Positions 45,116-57,045 are shown, counted from the stretch's first letter. The stretch is DNA of 64,000 bases from Typhlomys cinereus (GCA_023101885.1 JALPQD010000138.1:3510489-3574488); one strand, 5' to 3'. The notes: a model not told the origin generated them from the letters alone. A program made the numbers and translations.

Positions 45116-45234
45116 GATACATAATCATGTAGTTTATGCATGTGACTTATGTAATAGTTACTGTATACTGAATGTATGTACTGTGTACTGCTGTCATTGC
45201 TTATTCTCTCATTCTCTCTCTCTGTTTAAATATG

Positions 45235-45895
45235 TGTTGCATGTGGGTGTTCATGGAGGCCTGAGTTTAATGTCAGTATCTTCCTTGATTGTTCTAGACT
45301 TTATTTATTGAGACAGGGTCTCTCACTTGATGTTGGGCCCCACCCAGGATTTGCCCCAGGGCATGGCGGAGCACATGGGACTAAAGATGGCGCTGAAGGC
45401 AAGTGTCCTGGGTGTGACCCTAATCACTTTACAGAGAGCCCTAATTGGCTTTCAGGTATTGGCCGGCCCTCTGTGCTGAGTAGCATTGAACTTGACCATT
45501 AGCACCTGAAGATTGCCTTGACCTTTTGACACAATTGGATGCCCGTTTCACGCTCTGTGGTCCTTTGTCTATACAAGTCCTTTGTTTCCTCCAATAAACT
45601 TGAGATTTTGCTCTGACAAACTCCCCGTCAGTGACTGGCTGAGGCGGAGGTACGGGCAGTCAGGCTTTACTTATCTTCTTCGTCATCACAGCCAGCAGCT
45701 GTGTAATTGAGTGAGTGAATGAGTGTGTGAGTGGGTAGTGGATCCCACAACTTGATCCCAAAGCTGCCTCCTTGCAGGCTGGGATTATAAAGAACCCCCA
45801 TATTTGCCCAGCTTTTAGATGGAGATCTAAACTCTGGTCCCCACCTTGTATGGCAAGCATTGAGCATCTTATCAATGGAGCCAGCTGTCAGCTGT
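45235..45895 (-). mobile_element. Composite SINE, antisense, split by a solo LTR
   Basis: Left part 45235-45330 (gcatgtgggtgttcatggag, ttgagacagggtctctcact). Right part 45750-45895 (ctgcctccttgcaggctggg, attataaagaacccccatat). The LTR plus one TSD copy separates them. Confidence 0.65.
45331..45749 (+). mobile_element. Intracisternal-A-like (ERV2) solo LTR with 6-bp TSD
   Basis: Begins TGTTGGGCCCCACCC and ends GGATCCCACA. A 6-bp TSD ACTTGA lies at 45325-45330 and 45750-45755. The U3 contains aaagatggcgctga, as in IAP LTRs. A TATA-like tctataca (45569) precedes AATAAA (45593-45598). There is no internal viral sequence, so it is a solo LTR left by recombination. Confidence 0.8.
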
Positions 45896-45919
45896 CTCCC
45901 CAATACTCCCCTCCTCCGT

Positions 45920-46330
45920 TGCAGTTCACCTGCATGGTTGCTGACAAATCACCATCAAACAACTTAAGGGAACAAGGGGTTTATCGTCTCTTATGATTAT
46001 CTGGCTACAGTTCCCCATCCAACTTTACAGAAAAGCTCACACCAACACCAGGGCCGAGGGAACTGGCCACACCATCTCCACATAGCAGCTGAGAGAGGGG
46101 CGATCCTTAAGTGCCAGACCAGCATGTCTGGCCAAGTATATACAAGATGCCAACCTTTTCTATTTTTTATTCTAGGGCCTAATCCCACCCACCATGGGCT
46201 GGGCCTTCCCCAGCAGCTAGACAATCTCCTGCAGGTCTGCTCTGGGCCTAACTCAGCCACTAATTCTCTACAAATGTGCCCGGAGCTCAAACTCTCAACT
46301 ATCAAGTTGACACCTGTACCTAACTATGAC
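45920..46330 (-). mobile_element. LTR-like repeat, family 2, antisense
   Basis: gggaacaaggggtttatcgt, ccagcatgtctggccaagta, ccaccatgggctgggccttc, ctatcaagttgacacctgta. The most complete antisense copy. Confidence 0.65.
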
Positions 46331-48519
46331 ACCCCCCCCAACTCGGGTCTTTAAGTTGTACATGAGATCTGATGATCTTGCCTTTTTAATGCCTTCATTT
46401 GCCAACACCCTCTGTGCCCCGGAGGCCTCTTCTCAAATGACCATTAAAGAAAAGCAATTAGGTTTCATTTTCTCTCTGTGCTCTGAGCTCCTTTGTCTTG
46501 TCTTGCTCTCACATCGATGATTCCTGGTGTGTGTATCTTGCTGTTTATAAAACATTGAAGAGATGTTTGGGAGTGGCAAGGATTCATATTTCAATGTAAA
46601 ACTTGGTCATCCGGTGTATTGGTTACTTTGGTCACGCATGGTGGCGGGGAGGCCACCGTGACGGGAGTAGCTCTGTTGGTGGGGCTGAGCAGGATGCAGC
46701 CAGAGATGTTTGCTGTCACTCCTGTGTCCCTTCTTTCTCAATCTGGGACTCAGCCCAGGGCATACTGCTACCCACACTCAGAGTGAACCTTGCCTTCTCC
46801 ATCAAACTTTGGAAACATCTTCATAAATATGCTAGGGTGTATCTCCTAGGTGACAATAAAACCAGTCAAGCTGACAGGGACAATTCACTTTCCCACTTGA
46901 TGAGGTAGAACTTTAAAACATTGTGTTAGATGTCCCTGGACTCAGCGATAGGAGATGCTAAGGGGTCTGGCACACATGCAATACCAGGAATCCTGTCACT
47001 TTGTGGGCCCCTGAATGCTGTTTCCCAGTCTCCAAATGAAATGCAAACATAATTGCCCCTAAATCGACCATGCTTCATGATCCCTGAATCAAACATAGAC
47101 TAGTATTAGCATAAAAACACAGACTCTGAATGAATACCCAGGAGCCTGGAACTAAGCTAGGCAGAATTACCTTGATTTCGGATTACAGTGATTGGAAATC
47201 ATCTACAGCTACAAGCTATGCTGCTTCGCAATGCAACAGCAAGGTAAACTAACTAGACACCTAAGAAGTCAATCCTGACAGATCCTAAAGCTCCATTATA
47301 GTTGGTGACTAGCCAGAGACTACCTATTATGTCAAAGATCAAAGTCCTAAATTTCAGGGACCAGTGAAGGCAAAAGGAGGAGGATCCAGATGTGGAAATC
47401 ATCTGGATATTATGTAAATGGTGCTATTGCCACATCAAGTTCAAAGGTCAAATAGTAAATCACAAGAAAAATGGAGTTTAAGGTGGAACTTAGGTTTGCC
47501 TATTGCAGAGCCTAAATTGGAAGACTGTTACTTTCAATTCTAATGCTTTGTTCCCTGTCATGTGGCCTAGCACAAGCTCCTCCAAGGACAACACCAACAG
47601 CCAGAGGCAGATTCCCACAAGTACTAGGTACTCTGGGACATAAATAGCCAGCAGCAGAAGATGCAAAACAGTCCCCGTAGATTGGCCAGGAAATATGCTT
47701 ATTTCTTGTGACTTCAAGGTTGCAGATGGCAAATTTCCCAGGCAAGGAATGAAGCAAAGTGCATAAAGGAAAGCAGGAAAGATCCCTAAAAGCAAATGAA
47801 AGACTGGCCACAGCCAAGAGATACCTGAGCGAGATGTGATGGATAAATGCACTACAGTGTTCTGAGTGAATCCCAGGACACAAAGTGACATTGTGACAGT
47901 AGGGAAAAAAAGAGATCTACACAGTACCAGCTTCAAAAATTGAAAGAAAGAAAGAAAAAAAAAAGGCGGAAAGCTAAAGCACAAAGAAAAAGGGGAGAAA
48001 AAGCCAAGAAACCAACCTATGATCAACTTGACTTGACCATCCAAACTTTCTTTAATGGAGAAATCATAGTCTTTCCTATAAATAGGAATAAAACAGCTGG
48101 ATAGTCTTGAGGAGGCATTTAACCTTATTGTCACACACATGCATACACACACTCATATACACACACACACACACAAATGCATGGGGTAGATATGCAATTC
48201 ATGTTTGTAGGTTTGTGCTCAGGTGTGTTAACTCACCAAGCACATACACTGGCCCTATCTTTCTATGTTTAATTCTTTTATTTATTCCTTTTTTCTAAAC
48301 AACATTTCTAAAAACTTATCATAATTTATTAGAATATGAAATTTCGCCTGGATAGGTGTCCAACACATCCACCGGAACTGTTAGTTTAAAAGGGAATACA
48401 TTCTTTAAATGTGAGGGAATATATATTTTTTAATGTGAGGGATGATGGAAATGTGCCACACAGGGTATTATTCTGGTGGTTACTAGGACACACATGTTGG
48501 TTATGACCCACATAGGTAG
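46331..48519. other. Unassigned intergenic sequence
   Basis: No gene I can recognise. The minus strand is open for 220 codons (47490-48152), a hydrophobic Leu/Phe-rich frame without known domains that runs into a (CA)n repeat at 48130-48176; I regard it as chance. Confidence 0.4.
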
Positions 48520-48735
48520 CTGGAATATAGCTCAGCAGGCAAATACTTGTCATGAACGGAATCCTAATTCAGTTCCTAGCACTGCAAGAAAACAGTGGCA
48601 AATACTTGTAATCCTAACATTTGGAGGGGGGGTAAAGGCTGAAAGACCAGAAGTTCAAGGTAATCTTTATCTACATGTCAAATTTGAGGCTAGCCTGGGC
48701 TACAGGAGACCAGATCTCAAAGAAAGAAATCTAGT
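48520..48735 (+). mobile_element. B4-type SINE (ID + B1 fusion), diverged
   Basis: ctggaatatagctcagcagg, cctaattcagttcctagcac, then B1 words gcctgggctacaggagacca. Confidence 0.7.
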
Positions 48736-49561
48736 GACAAGGATTCTGCCTCCTTCTAAGCCCATTACTAATGACATATCTCTTTGGATACTATAAAAAT
48801 GTCAGTTTAAGATTTTCTACCAAAACAGTATCTGAATTTTTTAATTGTAGGCTCCATTGATTGCCCAGAACATGTCAACAATGGATTTAAAAGCACCTAG
48901 GGCTAGCTACACAATCATATTGCACAGTCTAGCCAACAAGTCAAAAGTTTTCCCAGAACACCTTGTGGCACAGGTCTATGTTGACTCTGATACCACAGGT
49001 CTCTTCTATAGCACATTCAGTTTTAGACAATTATATGCAGGGTTTCTAGGGGGAAAACAAATCAAAACATGCTTCAAAGTGTACGTTTATGGTCCTTTAT
49101 GCTTCAGGGTTCTGGGCCCCTAAAGAAGTTCTTAGTCCTTACATCAAGAAGCCAGATTTTCTCAATGGACTTTTGATGCTTCCAGATACTGTTCTGCTTC
49201 TGTCCTTCTTTGGGTAAGAACTCAGAAGAGTTTCTCTCCTCCCATTATCTCCTTCAGTCACGGCTTTCAGGATTCCTTCCCATTACTTCCCCAAATGGCC
49301 CCAGTTAAGGTCAGCAGTTACTTCCACACACCTAAATGTCACGGTCAGCCTTAACTCATTCCATCAGCAACATTTGTCATGTCACCAACAATTACCACAC
49401 TTCCTGCCTCTGTCTCTGGGGACATCATTCACAGGCGCCACTTTAACTTCTCAGGTCTTCCTCTGAGTCTCCTCTGCTGATATATCTTCGAGTCCCCAAC
49501 CCTATTTCTCTCTATTTCTGTTGCAGGGATCTCACATAGATGTCTGGCTTTCAAATACATC
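48736..49561. other. Unassigned intergenic sequence
   Basis: No gene or repeat recognised. Confidence 0.35.
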
Positions 49562-49562
49562 C

Positions 49563-49855
49563 ACAGGGCTGCGGAGATGACTTAGGAGGTAAAGCTTTTG
49601 CCTCACTAGCAAAAGGACCTGAGTTTGGATGTAAAAAAAAAAAAAATTGCTGGGCAGAAATGACTGAAGCCCGTGCTTCTGGCCCTGGAAGGCAGAGCCT
49701 GGGAAACCAGAGAATAAAAGCATTAAGGAGGTACAGCAATCCAGGATGATTCCCAATGTCACCTTTGGGCCTACGCAGCCGACTCACACGCATACTCAAT
49801 GCCCTCTGGTATACACATACACAGACAGACATGAAAAAAAAAAAAAAAAAAACCT
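49563..49855 (+). mobile_element. Older Dip-like SINE
   Basis: gggctgcggagatgacttag, gacctgagtttggatgt, aggcagagcctgggaaacca; CA tail then a poly(A) of 18 or more. Confidence 0.7.
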
Positions 49856-50029
49856 ACAGATCTGGATGTTTCTGAAACATAAATTTATAACTCTAGGTCA
49901 AGATGCTATCTTAAATTCCAAATCTGATTTGCCAAAAGCCTACTCAACTGCCTCCTCAATGTCTCTACTTCCATGGACTAATGGACACCTGAAATTAATC
50001 TAGCAAATTGAATGAAATGACCGACTTCT

Positions 50030-50437
50030 TGTATGTGTACATGTCTGAGTATGTATGTGTGCGCACATTCAGGTGTGTGCATGGAGCATAGACATGGACA
50101 TCGGATATCTTGCTCCATTGTTTTTATTTTTCTATTTTGTCTGTATAGGCATGATTGTGTGCTTGTGTGTGGGTGTGAGTGGGTCTATATACACATATGT
50201 AGAGGGCACGTGTGTGCCTGTAGAGCCCCAAAGGTGACATCAGGAATCATCCTGGATTGCTCTACCTCCATATTGTTTTGCTCTGGGGTTTCTTGGCTCT
50301 GCTTTCCAGGGCTGGAAGTGCAGGCCTACTCTATTTCCGCCTGGCATTTTTGCATTGTATCTGGGATCAAAACTCAGGTGCTTTTGCTTTTGCCACAAAG
50401 GCTTATGCCTTTGCACAAAAGTCATCTCCCCAGCCCC
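50030..50437 (-). mobile_element. Older Dip-like SINE, antisense, with expanded TG-rich end
   Basis: gggcacgtgtgtgcctgtag, gtgacatcaggaatcatcct, tgcacaaaagtcatctcccc, agcccc. The TG-rich part extends to about 50030. Confidence 0.7.
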
Positions 50438-50622
50438 TCTCTGCCTTCTTTCCTGAGACAGTCTCCCATTGAATCTGGGGCTTGCCAGAGAGCTCCCTGT
50501 ATCCTCCTGTTTCTGTCTTCCCAGGGCTGAGTTTACCGTCTGACTCCGCCAACCTTTGTATGCGGATGCCGGGAATCCAAACTCAGGTCTTCATGCTTGT
50601 GCCATTTCTTCAGCCTGAAATG
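50438..50622 (-). mobile_element. Composite SINE, antisense
   Basis: ttcctgagacagtctcccat, gtttctgtcttcccagggct, ctcaggtcttcatgcttgtg. Confidence 0.6.
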
Positions 50623-50724
50623 ACTTATTTCTCCATTTTTCTTTACCTAGAACGAACAACCGAAAAAACCCCAAAGGAAACAAACAAACAAAAAAGCTCT
50701 CTTCCTCAAGACATCGCAAACTCA

Positions 50725-50835
50725 GCTAGTGGCTCTTTCATTTTGTTTGTTCCTCGTGTTGCTGTCTCGTTAGAACTTGAACCCAGGTCCTCCCACATGC
50801 ACATGTTCTACCACTGAGTTATAACCCCAGCCTTA
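50725..50835 (-). mobile_element. ID/B4-like SINE, antisense
   Basis: gaacttgaacccaggtcctc, gttctaccactgagttataa, ccccagcc. Confidence 0.65.
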
Positions 50836-51019
50836 CTGCTCTGATTTTTCTTAAGCCCCAAACCTAGCAGCCATGCTTAGCACTCTACCTGTCTTCCCAC
50901 ATCAAATGAATCCATCAGTCAATCCTATAAGTTCTACCCTGAGGTCTATCAAACAGACCAGTTCTTCAACCCTACCCCCATCTGTGGCCACCCTGGTCAA
51001 GCCACCATATATTTTAGTT

Positions 51020-51500
51020 TTTATCTTTACACAAGCTTCTAGTTCATCTCTCTGCCTCTGCATTTGCTCCTCTTCTAGTTTCTTGTCCAACAACAGCCAG
51101 AATAATCCCATGAGAAATGTGACATCCTACCTTTCCCTCCTTGGCCCCAAGGAGCCCTTCATGGTTTCCCGTCCTGTTCAGAACAGAACCGAAGTACAGC
51201 GGCTTACAAGGGACCATGCCACCTGCTTCCTCCTGCCTCCTGCATCTTATCGCCCGACCTCACCTGCATCCATTCAGCCACAGAGGCCGCACCCTCAGGG
51301 CTTTTGCATGCTCTGGCTTGAGTCATTTTCCCTCCCTCTCTCCAGATGTCTTTGCAGAAGTTACTTTATTAGTGAATCTTTTGCAAACGATAAGCTAGCA
51401 TCTGCTCTCCCTCTCTCCCCATCTCCCTTATTTTACTGTTATGGCATCTACCAACCTGCTCCATACAGACTGACCTGTTCATCCCATAATAACCTTTTCC
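51020..51500 (+). mobile_element. L2 (ancient LINE) relic
   Basis: ggccccaaggagcccttcat, agcggcttacaagggaccat, ctcagggcttttgcatgctc and ttgcagaagttactttatta follow the L2 3' region in order. This accounts for the open frame of 211 codons at 50873-51508. Confidence 0.65.
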
Positions 51501-52032
51501 ACCCCTAGAATACAGGTTTCAGATGACACCAACTTTAATATACACCCAACGTCTAAATGAGCATGTTGCATCTCGTCTGTAGCATAGATTCAAGGTATGT
51601 TATTGAAATAATCAGTATGCAGAAGAAATTTCTCCCTGAACTTGAAAGTCAAAGTTAAAGAAACACTCAGAACAATAATTCTGAGTGTTAGAAAGTCGCA
51701 CCTATTTGTGTGGACCAGATAGGTATAAGGCAGAGAAGGGAACTAGAACGTCTATAAAGAACGTTTTTACTTAGAGTCCAAGGTCCAGGTAATGTTCTTG
51801 TGATCCTGTAAAAGGTAAAAATTATCACCGAAAGGTCTCCACAAGGACAATGTTTGCACATTAATGACAACAATTGAGGACCAGTGATAATCAGCTAGTG
51901 CAGTTTCTGAACGTCCTTCCCAGAACAAACAGTAAAGAAATGTGTTCACTGGGTGTAGTAATAAGCCCTTTAAACTTCGTCCAAGAATAGAGCAGAAAGT
52001 CATAAAAATAGTCAAGTTAAATATAATGAGTA
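51501..52032. other. Unassigned intergenic sequence
   Basis: No gene; an interrupted inverted motif (cactcagaacaataattctgagtg, 51664-51687) forms a perfect 10-bp-arm hairpin with a short loop. Confidence 0.4.
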
Positions 52033-52330
52033 TGAACTGAATGTTTGTGTCATCCGTCCCTATTTGTATGTTGAAATCTCCCCGCCTCCTAAATCAATGA
52101 CACAAGGAGGAGGAGCCTGAAAGGTGATTTGGATGTGGTCAGAGGACGGAGCCCAGGGTTAGGATTGGTGCCCTCATGAAATGATCCAAAGGAGATCCTC
52201 TGAGTGGACCCACATGAAGACAGAGCAGGAAAGTGCCGTCTATGAGACAGCTGACCCTCATCAGACCCGGATTGATTGGTAGCTTGATCTTGGACTTGCC
52301 AGTCTCTAGAGGAAAGCTCCTTAGTTCATG
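52033..52330 (+). mobile_element. MLT1-type MaLR LTR relic
   Basis: actgaatgtttgtgtcatcc, atttgtatgttgaaatctcc, ccgtctatgagacagctgac and gcttgatcttggacttgcca match MLT1 order; the 3' end is missing. Confidence 0.75.
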
Positions 52331-52967
52331 ATATGGGGGCATGGACAGGTTGAGAGAATCATTCTAAGGCAGTGCATTAGATTCAATAGACTGCAAAGCC
52401 ATCATGGAGAAATGGGCAGCGCTGTTCATTTTAGTCCACTAGATGGAGCCCCAGTCCATCTGGAGAGAGAAACTAGAGAGAGAAATCAGCCACTGGCGGA
52501 TTGCAAAACTGCACAAAGTGGGATTCCAGCTGGGAATCTGCTGTGGATTCCAAATCCTGAGAGCCCAGTGGGCAGCGTGCCAGAGGTCTCCCCAGTTGGT
52601 GGGAGTAAAGGAAGATGGGTGAACTTGATGTGAAGGAAGAGAGCAAACAGGACAGAACAGTGCACACAGAACCACAAACCTGATGTCAACCCGAAGCAAA
52701 AGGATTTGTTTTTGCAAATACAACTTTGAACCTTAGAAAATGTGATGGGATCGAGGCATACTGGGTACACTCTCCGGATTAGAAATAAAAGATTAATGGC
52801 CCTGCCCATAGAGACACTGTGCATATGGCTGCTGTGTCCCATGTGTGTCAGACTTTGGTAGAGAGAAGATGAGACTATTTTTCTACCTTCGGTGTTCTGA
52901 CTTGTGGACAGCTGAATGATTAATAGCCTGGCATACCACACAGCCTGCCAAAACCCTGAATCCATAT
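52331..52967. other. Unassigned intergenic sequence
   Basis: No gene. The 177-codon minus frame at 52486-53019 has no recognisable domain. Confidence 0.35.
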
Positions 52968-53165
52968 CTGTGTACTCACAACATGAAAGCCTCTCATGAG
53001 GTAGGCTCCATGTGCACACAATGTGTTTCTGGGTTGGGGCTCTGTATGCTCACAAGGTGGATGGGTTCCTGTGTACTCACAAATGGGATGGTCTCTTGCA
53101 GGTCAGGTCTCCATGTGCCCACACTGGGGATGGTCTCCCATGGGCCAGGGTTTCATGAGCTCATA
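52968..53165 (+). repeat. Degenerate minisatellite, about six units of 30-42 bp
   Basis: Units share a core like CTCCATGTGCNCACA followed by tggggatggtctc. Cores occur near 52969, 53006, 53041, 53070, 53108 and 53150. Confidence 0.55.
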
Positions 53166-53545
53166 CCATGAACTTAGTCTCATAGAAGATGGACAAAATT
53201 GCTAATCTTCAGCTTTATCATGTGTTCTTAACCATGAGAGTGCAATCATAACTCTCTACATCCTTCATGTAGTGGTAGCTGAGCAGCAATCAAGATACTT
53301 AGGAGCAAGCGAACTTTTGTATAATTTGATCAATGTTCTGTCAAAGCATTTACAATTTGTTGGATTATGTTTCATGGATGTGCCTTTTGACCACTTTAAA
53401 ATCCATCACATACATACATCATCAGAGAAATATCAGACAGCAACTGCCCATCAATGAGTAAAAAATGGCTGTCTCATGTATCCTTGTGCATCCCCTGTCT
53501 TATATGCTCCTATCAGCTGCCAAGAATCACTTGTCCCTTTACTTT
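53166..53545. other. Unassigned intergenic sequence
   Basis: No gene or repeat recognised. Confidence 0.3.
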
Positions 53546-54000
53546 TCAGACAGATCATGGAGGCAGAGAGAGCAAACTACAAGATGAAGCAGGGCTGGGC
53601 TACCAAACCTCAAGGGCTGCCTTACTGTGACATGCTGGTTTTGGCAAGACTCCATCTCCTAAAGGTGCTACAAACATCAATATCAGCTAAGGACTTAAGC
53701 ATGCTTGTCTGTGGGGGACAACCCACATTCAAAGCAAGGCAGGTAGGACTTGAACTCAAGGCCTTGGGTAAGTGCTGTGCCACTGAACTCAACCCCACTC
53801 TCCAGATGATTGATTCCTCTTGCTTCAGTACTCACAAGGCTGAAGGGCAGACACACTTGTACTAGCCTTCTGTCTAAAAGTGCAAATCCCACTCAGGAGG
53901 GCAGAACCCTGGCGACTTTCACATTTTCGAAAAGGGCTATGATCAAGCTGGGGATTGTTTAAACACATGAAGTGGGGGGCACACCAATATTTAGACCACA
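53546..54000 (-). mobile_element. MaLR LTR fragments, antisense, with ID-like sequence inside
   Basis: Antisense MaLR words: gatcatggaggcagagagag, caagactccatctcctaaag, gtgggggacaacccacattc and a second end at 53960-54000 (acacatgaagtggggggcac). ID-like words at 53745-53800 (cttgaactcaaggccttggg). Confidence 0.5.
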
Positions 54001-54534
54001 GCACTGGTCAAGAAGGTTGCAGGCCAGTTGTGGGTGCAGACATAATACAGGAAGAGAGCTGGATTTCAGCAGGGGGTGGGGTGTGGCCAAGCAAGTACAA
54101 AGTATCACAGAATGATAGCTGAGAATCTATCCAAGGAGGTGAGTTGGATGGGTGGGTGATGGTTAAATTTAGGAAACTTTTGAGTACCGAAAGTCGCAGT
54201 TGCCTTCTAGAGTAGTCTCTGTGGCCAGGGCTATAGAAGGACACAGGTCATGAGTAGACAAGTGGAACCTTGCACTGCTGGCCTCCGGCAACAAGTAGAA
54301 CTCAATCTCTTTCTAAGTCAGTGACCCAGTTTCTCCTGCCTGAAACAGCTCTTGGCTCTGGCGGCTGGTGCTGGTTCTTGCGGCTGCAGGGAGACCTTTC
54401 CTGACCTCACAACTCCCTTGGAGCCTCTCTACTGGTGTTTGTATTGCTCAAAATGCCGGGCATCACAGGAAAATATCTGTATGCATCTTCTCGTGTACCT
54501 CTGAAAAGGTGAACAGTTACCATGGGAACATAAA
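54001..54534. other. Unassigned intergenic sequence
   Basis: No gene or repeat recognised. Confidence 0.3.
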
Positions 54535-54602
54535 TCTTAAGGAGGTTCAAGTAATTTGTCAAGGTCATGAAGCCACATCACCATTTGAAACCTGGGTTCT
54601 AT
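54535..54602 (-). mobile_element. MIR relic, antisense
   Basis: ttcaagtaatttgtcaaggt and catttgaaacctgggttct match the antisense MIR core and head. Confidence 0.55.
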
Positions 54603-54797
54603 GATTCTGAAAGTCTTCCTTTCACCTCAGTAACTTTCAGAAACAAACAGTTAGTGAACCAAGTAACACTGCATTATGGTGTTTTGCAAAGAAACCAAGG
54701 GAAAAAAGAGGAGATGCAAGAAAAGTGTCTGTATTCCTCTTATTAATACTAAACCATTTATTCACCTGTCAGGCATTGCATGGAATTTATTTTATTT

Positions 54798-55335
54798 TAG
54801 TCTGTGTGCACATGTCTATGTATGTGCATGTGTATATGTTCATATGTGCATATATGTATGTGTATATGTATACATGTATGTGCATGTGTGTGATGTATGC
54901 ATGTGGTGTGTGTATATTTGCATGTGTGCATATCTGGGTATGTATGTCCTGTGTAGCATATATATGTGTGGTGATGTGCATGCATGTGTATGTGCATGTA
55001 TGTGTGGTGTATATATGTGTGCTGCATGAATATGCATGTGCATGTACGTGTGTATGTCCATGTGTGGTGTATATGTGTGTGCTACATGTATATGCATGTG
55101 TATGTGCATGTGCATATGCATGTGTGTGTGGTGTATATGCATGTGCTACATGCATGTGAGTATGTGGTGTATATGTGTGTTCATGCATATGCATGTGTAT
55201 GTGTGAGGTGTACATGTGTGCTGCATGTACATGCATGTGTGTGGTGTACATGTGTGTGCCTCATGCACATACATGTGTATTGGTGTACATGTGTGTATGC
55301 GTGGTGTACATGTGTATGCTGCATGTGTGTGAGTC
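54798..55335 (+). repeat. TG-rich low-order minisatellite (ATGTGCATGTGTGTGGTGTA-like)
   Basis: About 540 bp of alternating purine-pyrimidine sequence built from TG, ATG and GCATG with recurring gtggtgtatatgtgtgctgc modules. Every frame stays open, so the Cys/Val/Tyr- or His/Thr/Ile-rich peptides are artefacts. Confidence 0.85.
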
Positions 55336-55380
55336 TTCTTCTGTCATTCTCCATCTTATCCCTTTAAGAAATCTTCTAAG

Positions 55381-55599
55381 GGGCTGGAGAGGTGGCTCAG
55401 GGGTTAAGCCTCTGCCTTGCAGGCGGAAGGTCCTGAGTTCGGATCCCAGATCCCACATATAGATGCCAGCGGAAGCGGGGGCGGGCTGCGCTTCTGGTCC
55501 TAGTAGGGCGGAGCCTGTGAATCCCGGGGCAGAAGGAGGTGGAGGCGTCCATGGTGGTTCGCGAATTCGTCCGTGGTTCTACACATACACAGACACACA

Positions 55600-55632
<33 letters not shown>

Positions 55633-55712
55633 GCGCGCGCGCGTGCGCGCACATACACACACACATGTGCACAGTTGAATAAATAATAATAATAATAAAA
55701 AAAATTAAAAAA
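55381..55712 (+). mobile_element. Young Dip-like SINE, complete
   Basis: Perfect 15-bp TSD aagaaatcttctaag (55366-55380 and 55713-55727). Head gggctggagaggtggctcag, body nearly identical to the 555-877 copy, long CA/CG run (55594-55657), aataaataataataataa tail. Confidence 0.88.
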
Positions 55713-55744
55713 AAGAAATCTTCTAAGGAATTCCTTTAAGATTC

Positions 55745-55960
55745 TCTTGCTGAACCAGGAGCTCACCATTCAGGACAGGTTGGCCGGCCAGTGAGCTCCC
55801 AGTGGGACCTTCTGTCTCTGTCCCACTCCCAAGTGTTGGACACCCAGACACATGCAGCTGTGCCTGGCTTTTTACAAGAATGCTGGAGAGCCCATGCATC
55901 AAAGCTGGGTCCCCAAGTTCACAGGCCAAGTGCTTCCTACTGAATCATCTTCCTGGCCCC
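55745..55960 (-). mobile_element. Composite SINE, antisense
   Basis: ggttggccggccagtgagct, tctgtctctgtcccactccc, aagtgcttcctactgaatca, cttcctggccc. Confidence 0.65.
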
Positions 55961-56564
55961 TCAAACATCCCTTTAGATATTAAATTCTAACCTTAAATGG
56001 AATCTAAGGAGATGGAAGATCTTTATGAGCCGCTACTTGTCCTCTTTCCTGTTCCTACAGTTTCCTTTAGACTCATTGTTTCCTTTCTTTTTTCTTTGGC
56101 ACACTCCAGAACAAAAATGCAGACTTAAAACCAAGTTCTAAGTCTATCATGACGGAAAAAAAAATAACTGATATTGAGCCAGCACAACAAACTAAACTTG
56201 AAGGAGTCTACACGCCTAATGTGCCAGGCTCGTGCTGGGGCAGGAACGGTCATCAGCTAGGAGTGACAGGCAGGACTGGACTTTCTATTCTCCACTCAGA
56301 AGCAGACATGCCACATACCAAAACCTAAAGTGGGTAAAGGCATTTTCTCAGAACTATGCTATTATTTTAAATTTACTTTAAAAATTTTGATACTAGTAAA
56401 TTTTTTTTTCTTTTAGTAGCTAGTCATCTTGATGGGGAAAAGACAAAATAATTACTAATTGAGACATGGAAATAAAAAGGGAAGCTTTATTTCAAAATGC
56501 ATAAAAAGAAATCTAAAGGCATTAGAAGAAAACATGGAAATGATTCCACTTAATGCAGTGGAAT
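55961..56564. other. Unassigned AT-rich intergenic sequence
   Basis: No gene or repeat recognised. Confidence 0.35.
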
Positions 56565-56680
56565 TGCAGGCTAACAAGGTGTGGGGGCTTTTGCTATAAC
56601 CCTGTCACTTGAAGCAGGAGGATGGTGAATTGAAGGCTAACTAAGGCTACATAGCGAGACACTGTCTGCTCCAGTTACTC
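56565..56680 (+). mobile_element. B1-like SINE, diverged
   Basis: aaggtgtgggggcttttgct, gaagcaggaggatggtgaat, aaggctacatagcgagacac. Confidence 0.55.
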
Positions 56681-56714
56681 CTCTGACCCAAACAGCTAAA
56701 AAGAGAAAGCATTT

Positions 56715-56845
56715 CTTATTCAGCTTCTGGTTCAAGAGGAGATAGAGCTCATCATGGTGGGGAATGCATGGAGGCAGGCAAAGGCATAGCAGCTGGAGCA
56801 GGAGGCTACTTTGCTTCCTCCAGCAGGATTCTACCTCTTAAAGGC
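56715..56845 (-). mobile_element. MaLR LTR fragment, antisense
   Basis: tcatcatggtggggaatgca, gaggcaggcaaaggcatagc, agcaggattctacctctta. Confidence 0.5.
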
Positions 56846-56846
56846 T

Positions 56847-56851
56847 CTGAA

Positions 56852-56935
<84 letters not shown>

Positions 56936-57011
56936 AGAGAGAGAAAGAGAGAAAGAAAGAGAGAGAGAGAAAGAAAAAGAAAGAGAGAGAGAGAGAGAAA
57001 GAGAGAAAGAA

Positions 57012-57045
<34 letters not shown>

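Noticed and set aside
47490..48152. 220-codon minus-strand frame, hydrophobic, Leu/Phe-rich
   Set aside because: Begins in a CA/TG repeat (MCVCMCV), has no family signature and no promoter or exon context. I could not tie it to any known membrane protein.
50873..51508. 211-codon plus-strand frame
   Set aside because: Largely within sequence that reads as an L2 relic; Ser/Pro-rich without a domain.
52486..53019. 177-codon minus-strand frame
   Set aside because: No recognisable domain; partly overlaps the degenerate minisatellite.
54725..55367. Several 100-154 codon frames on both strands
   Set aside because: All are translations of TG/CA-rich repeat.
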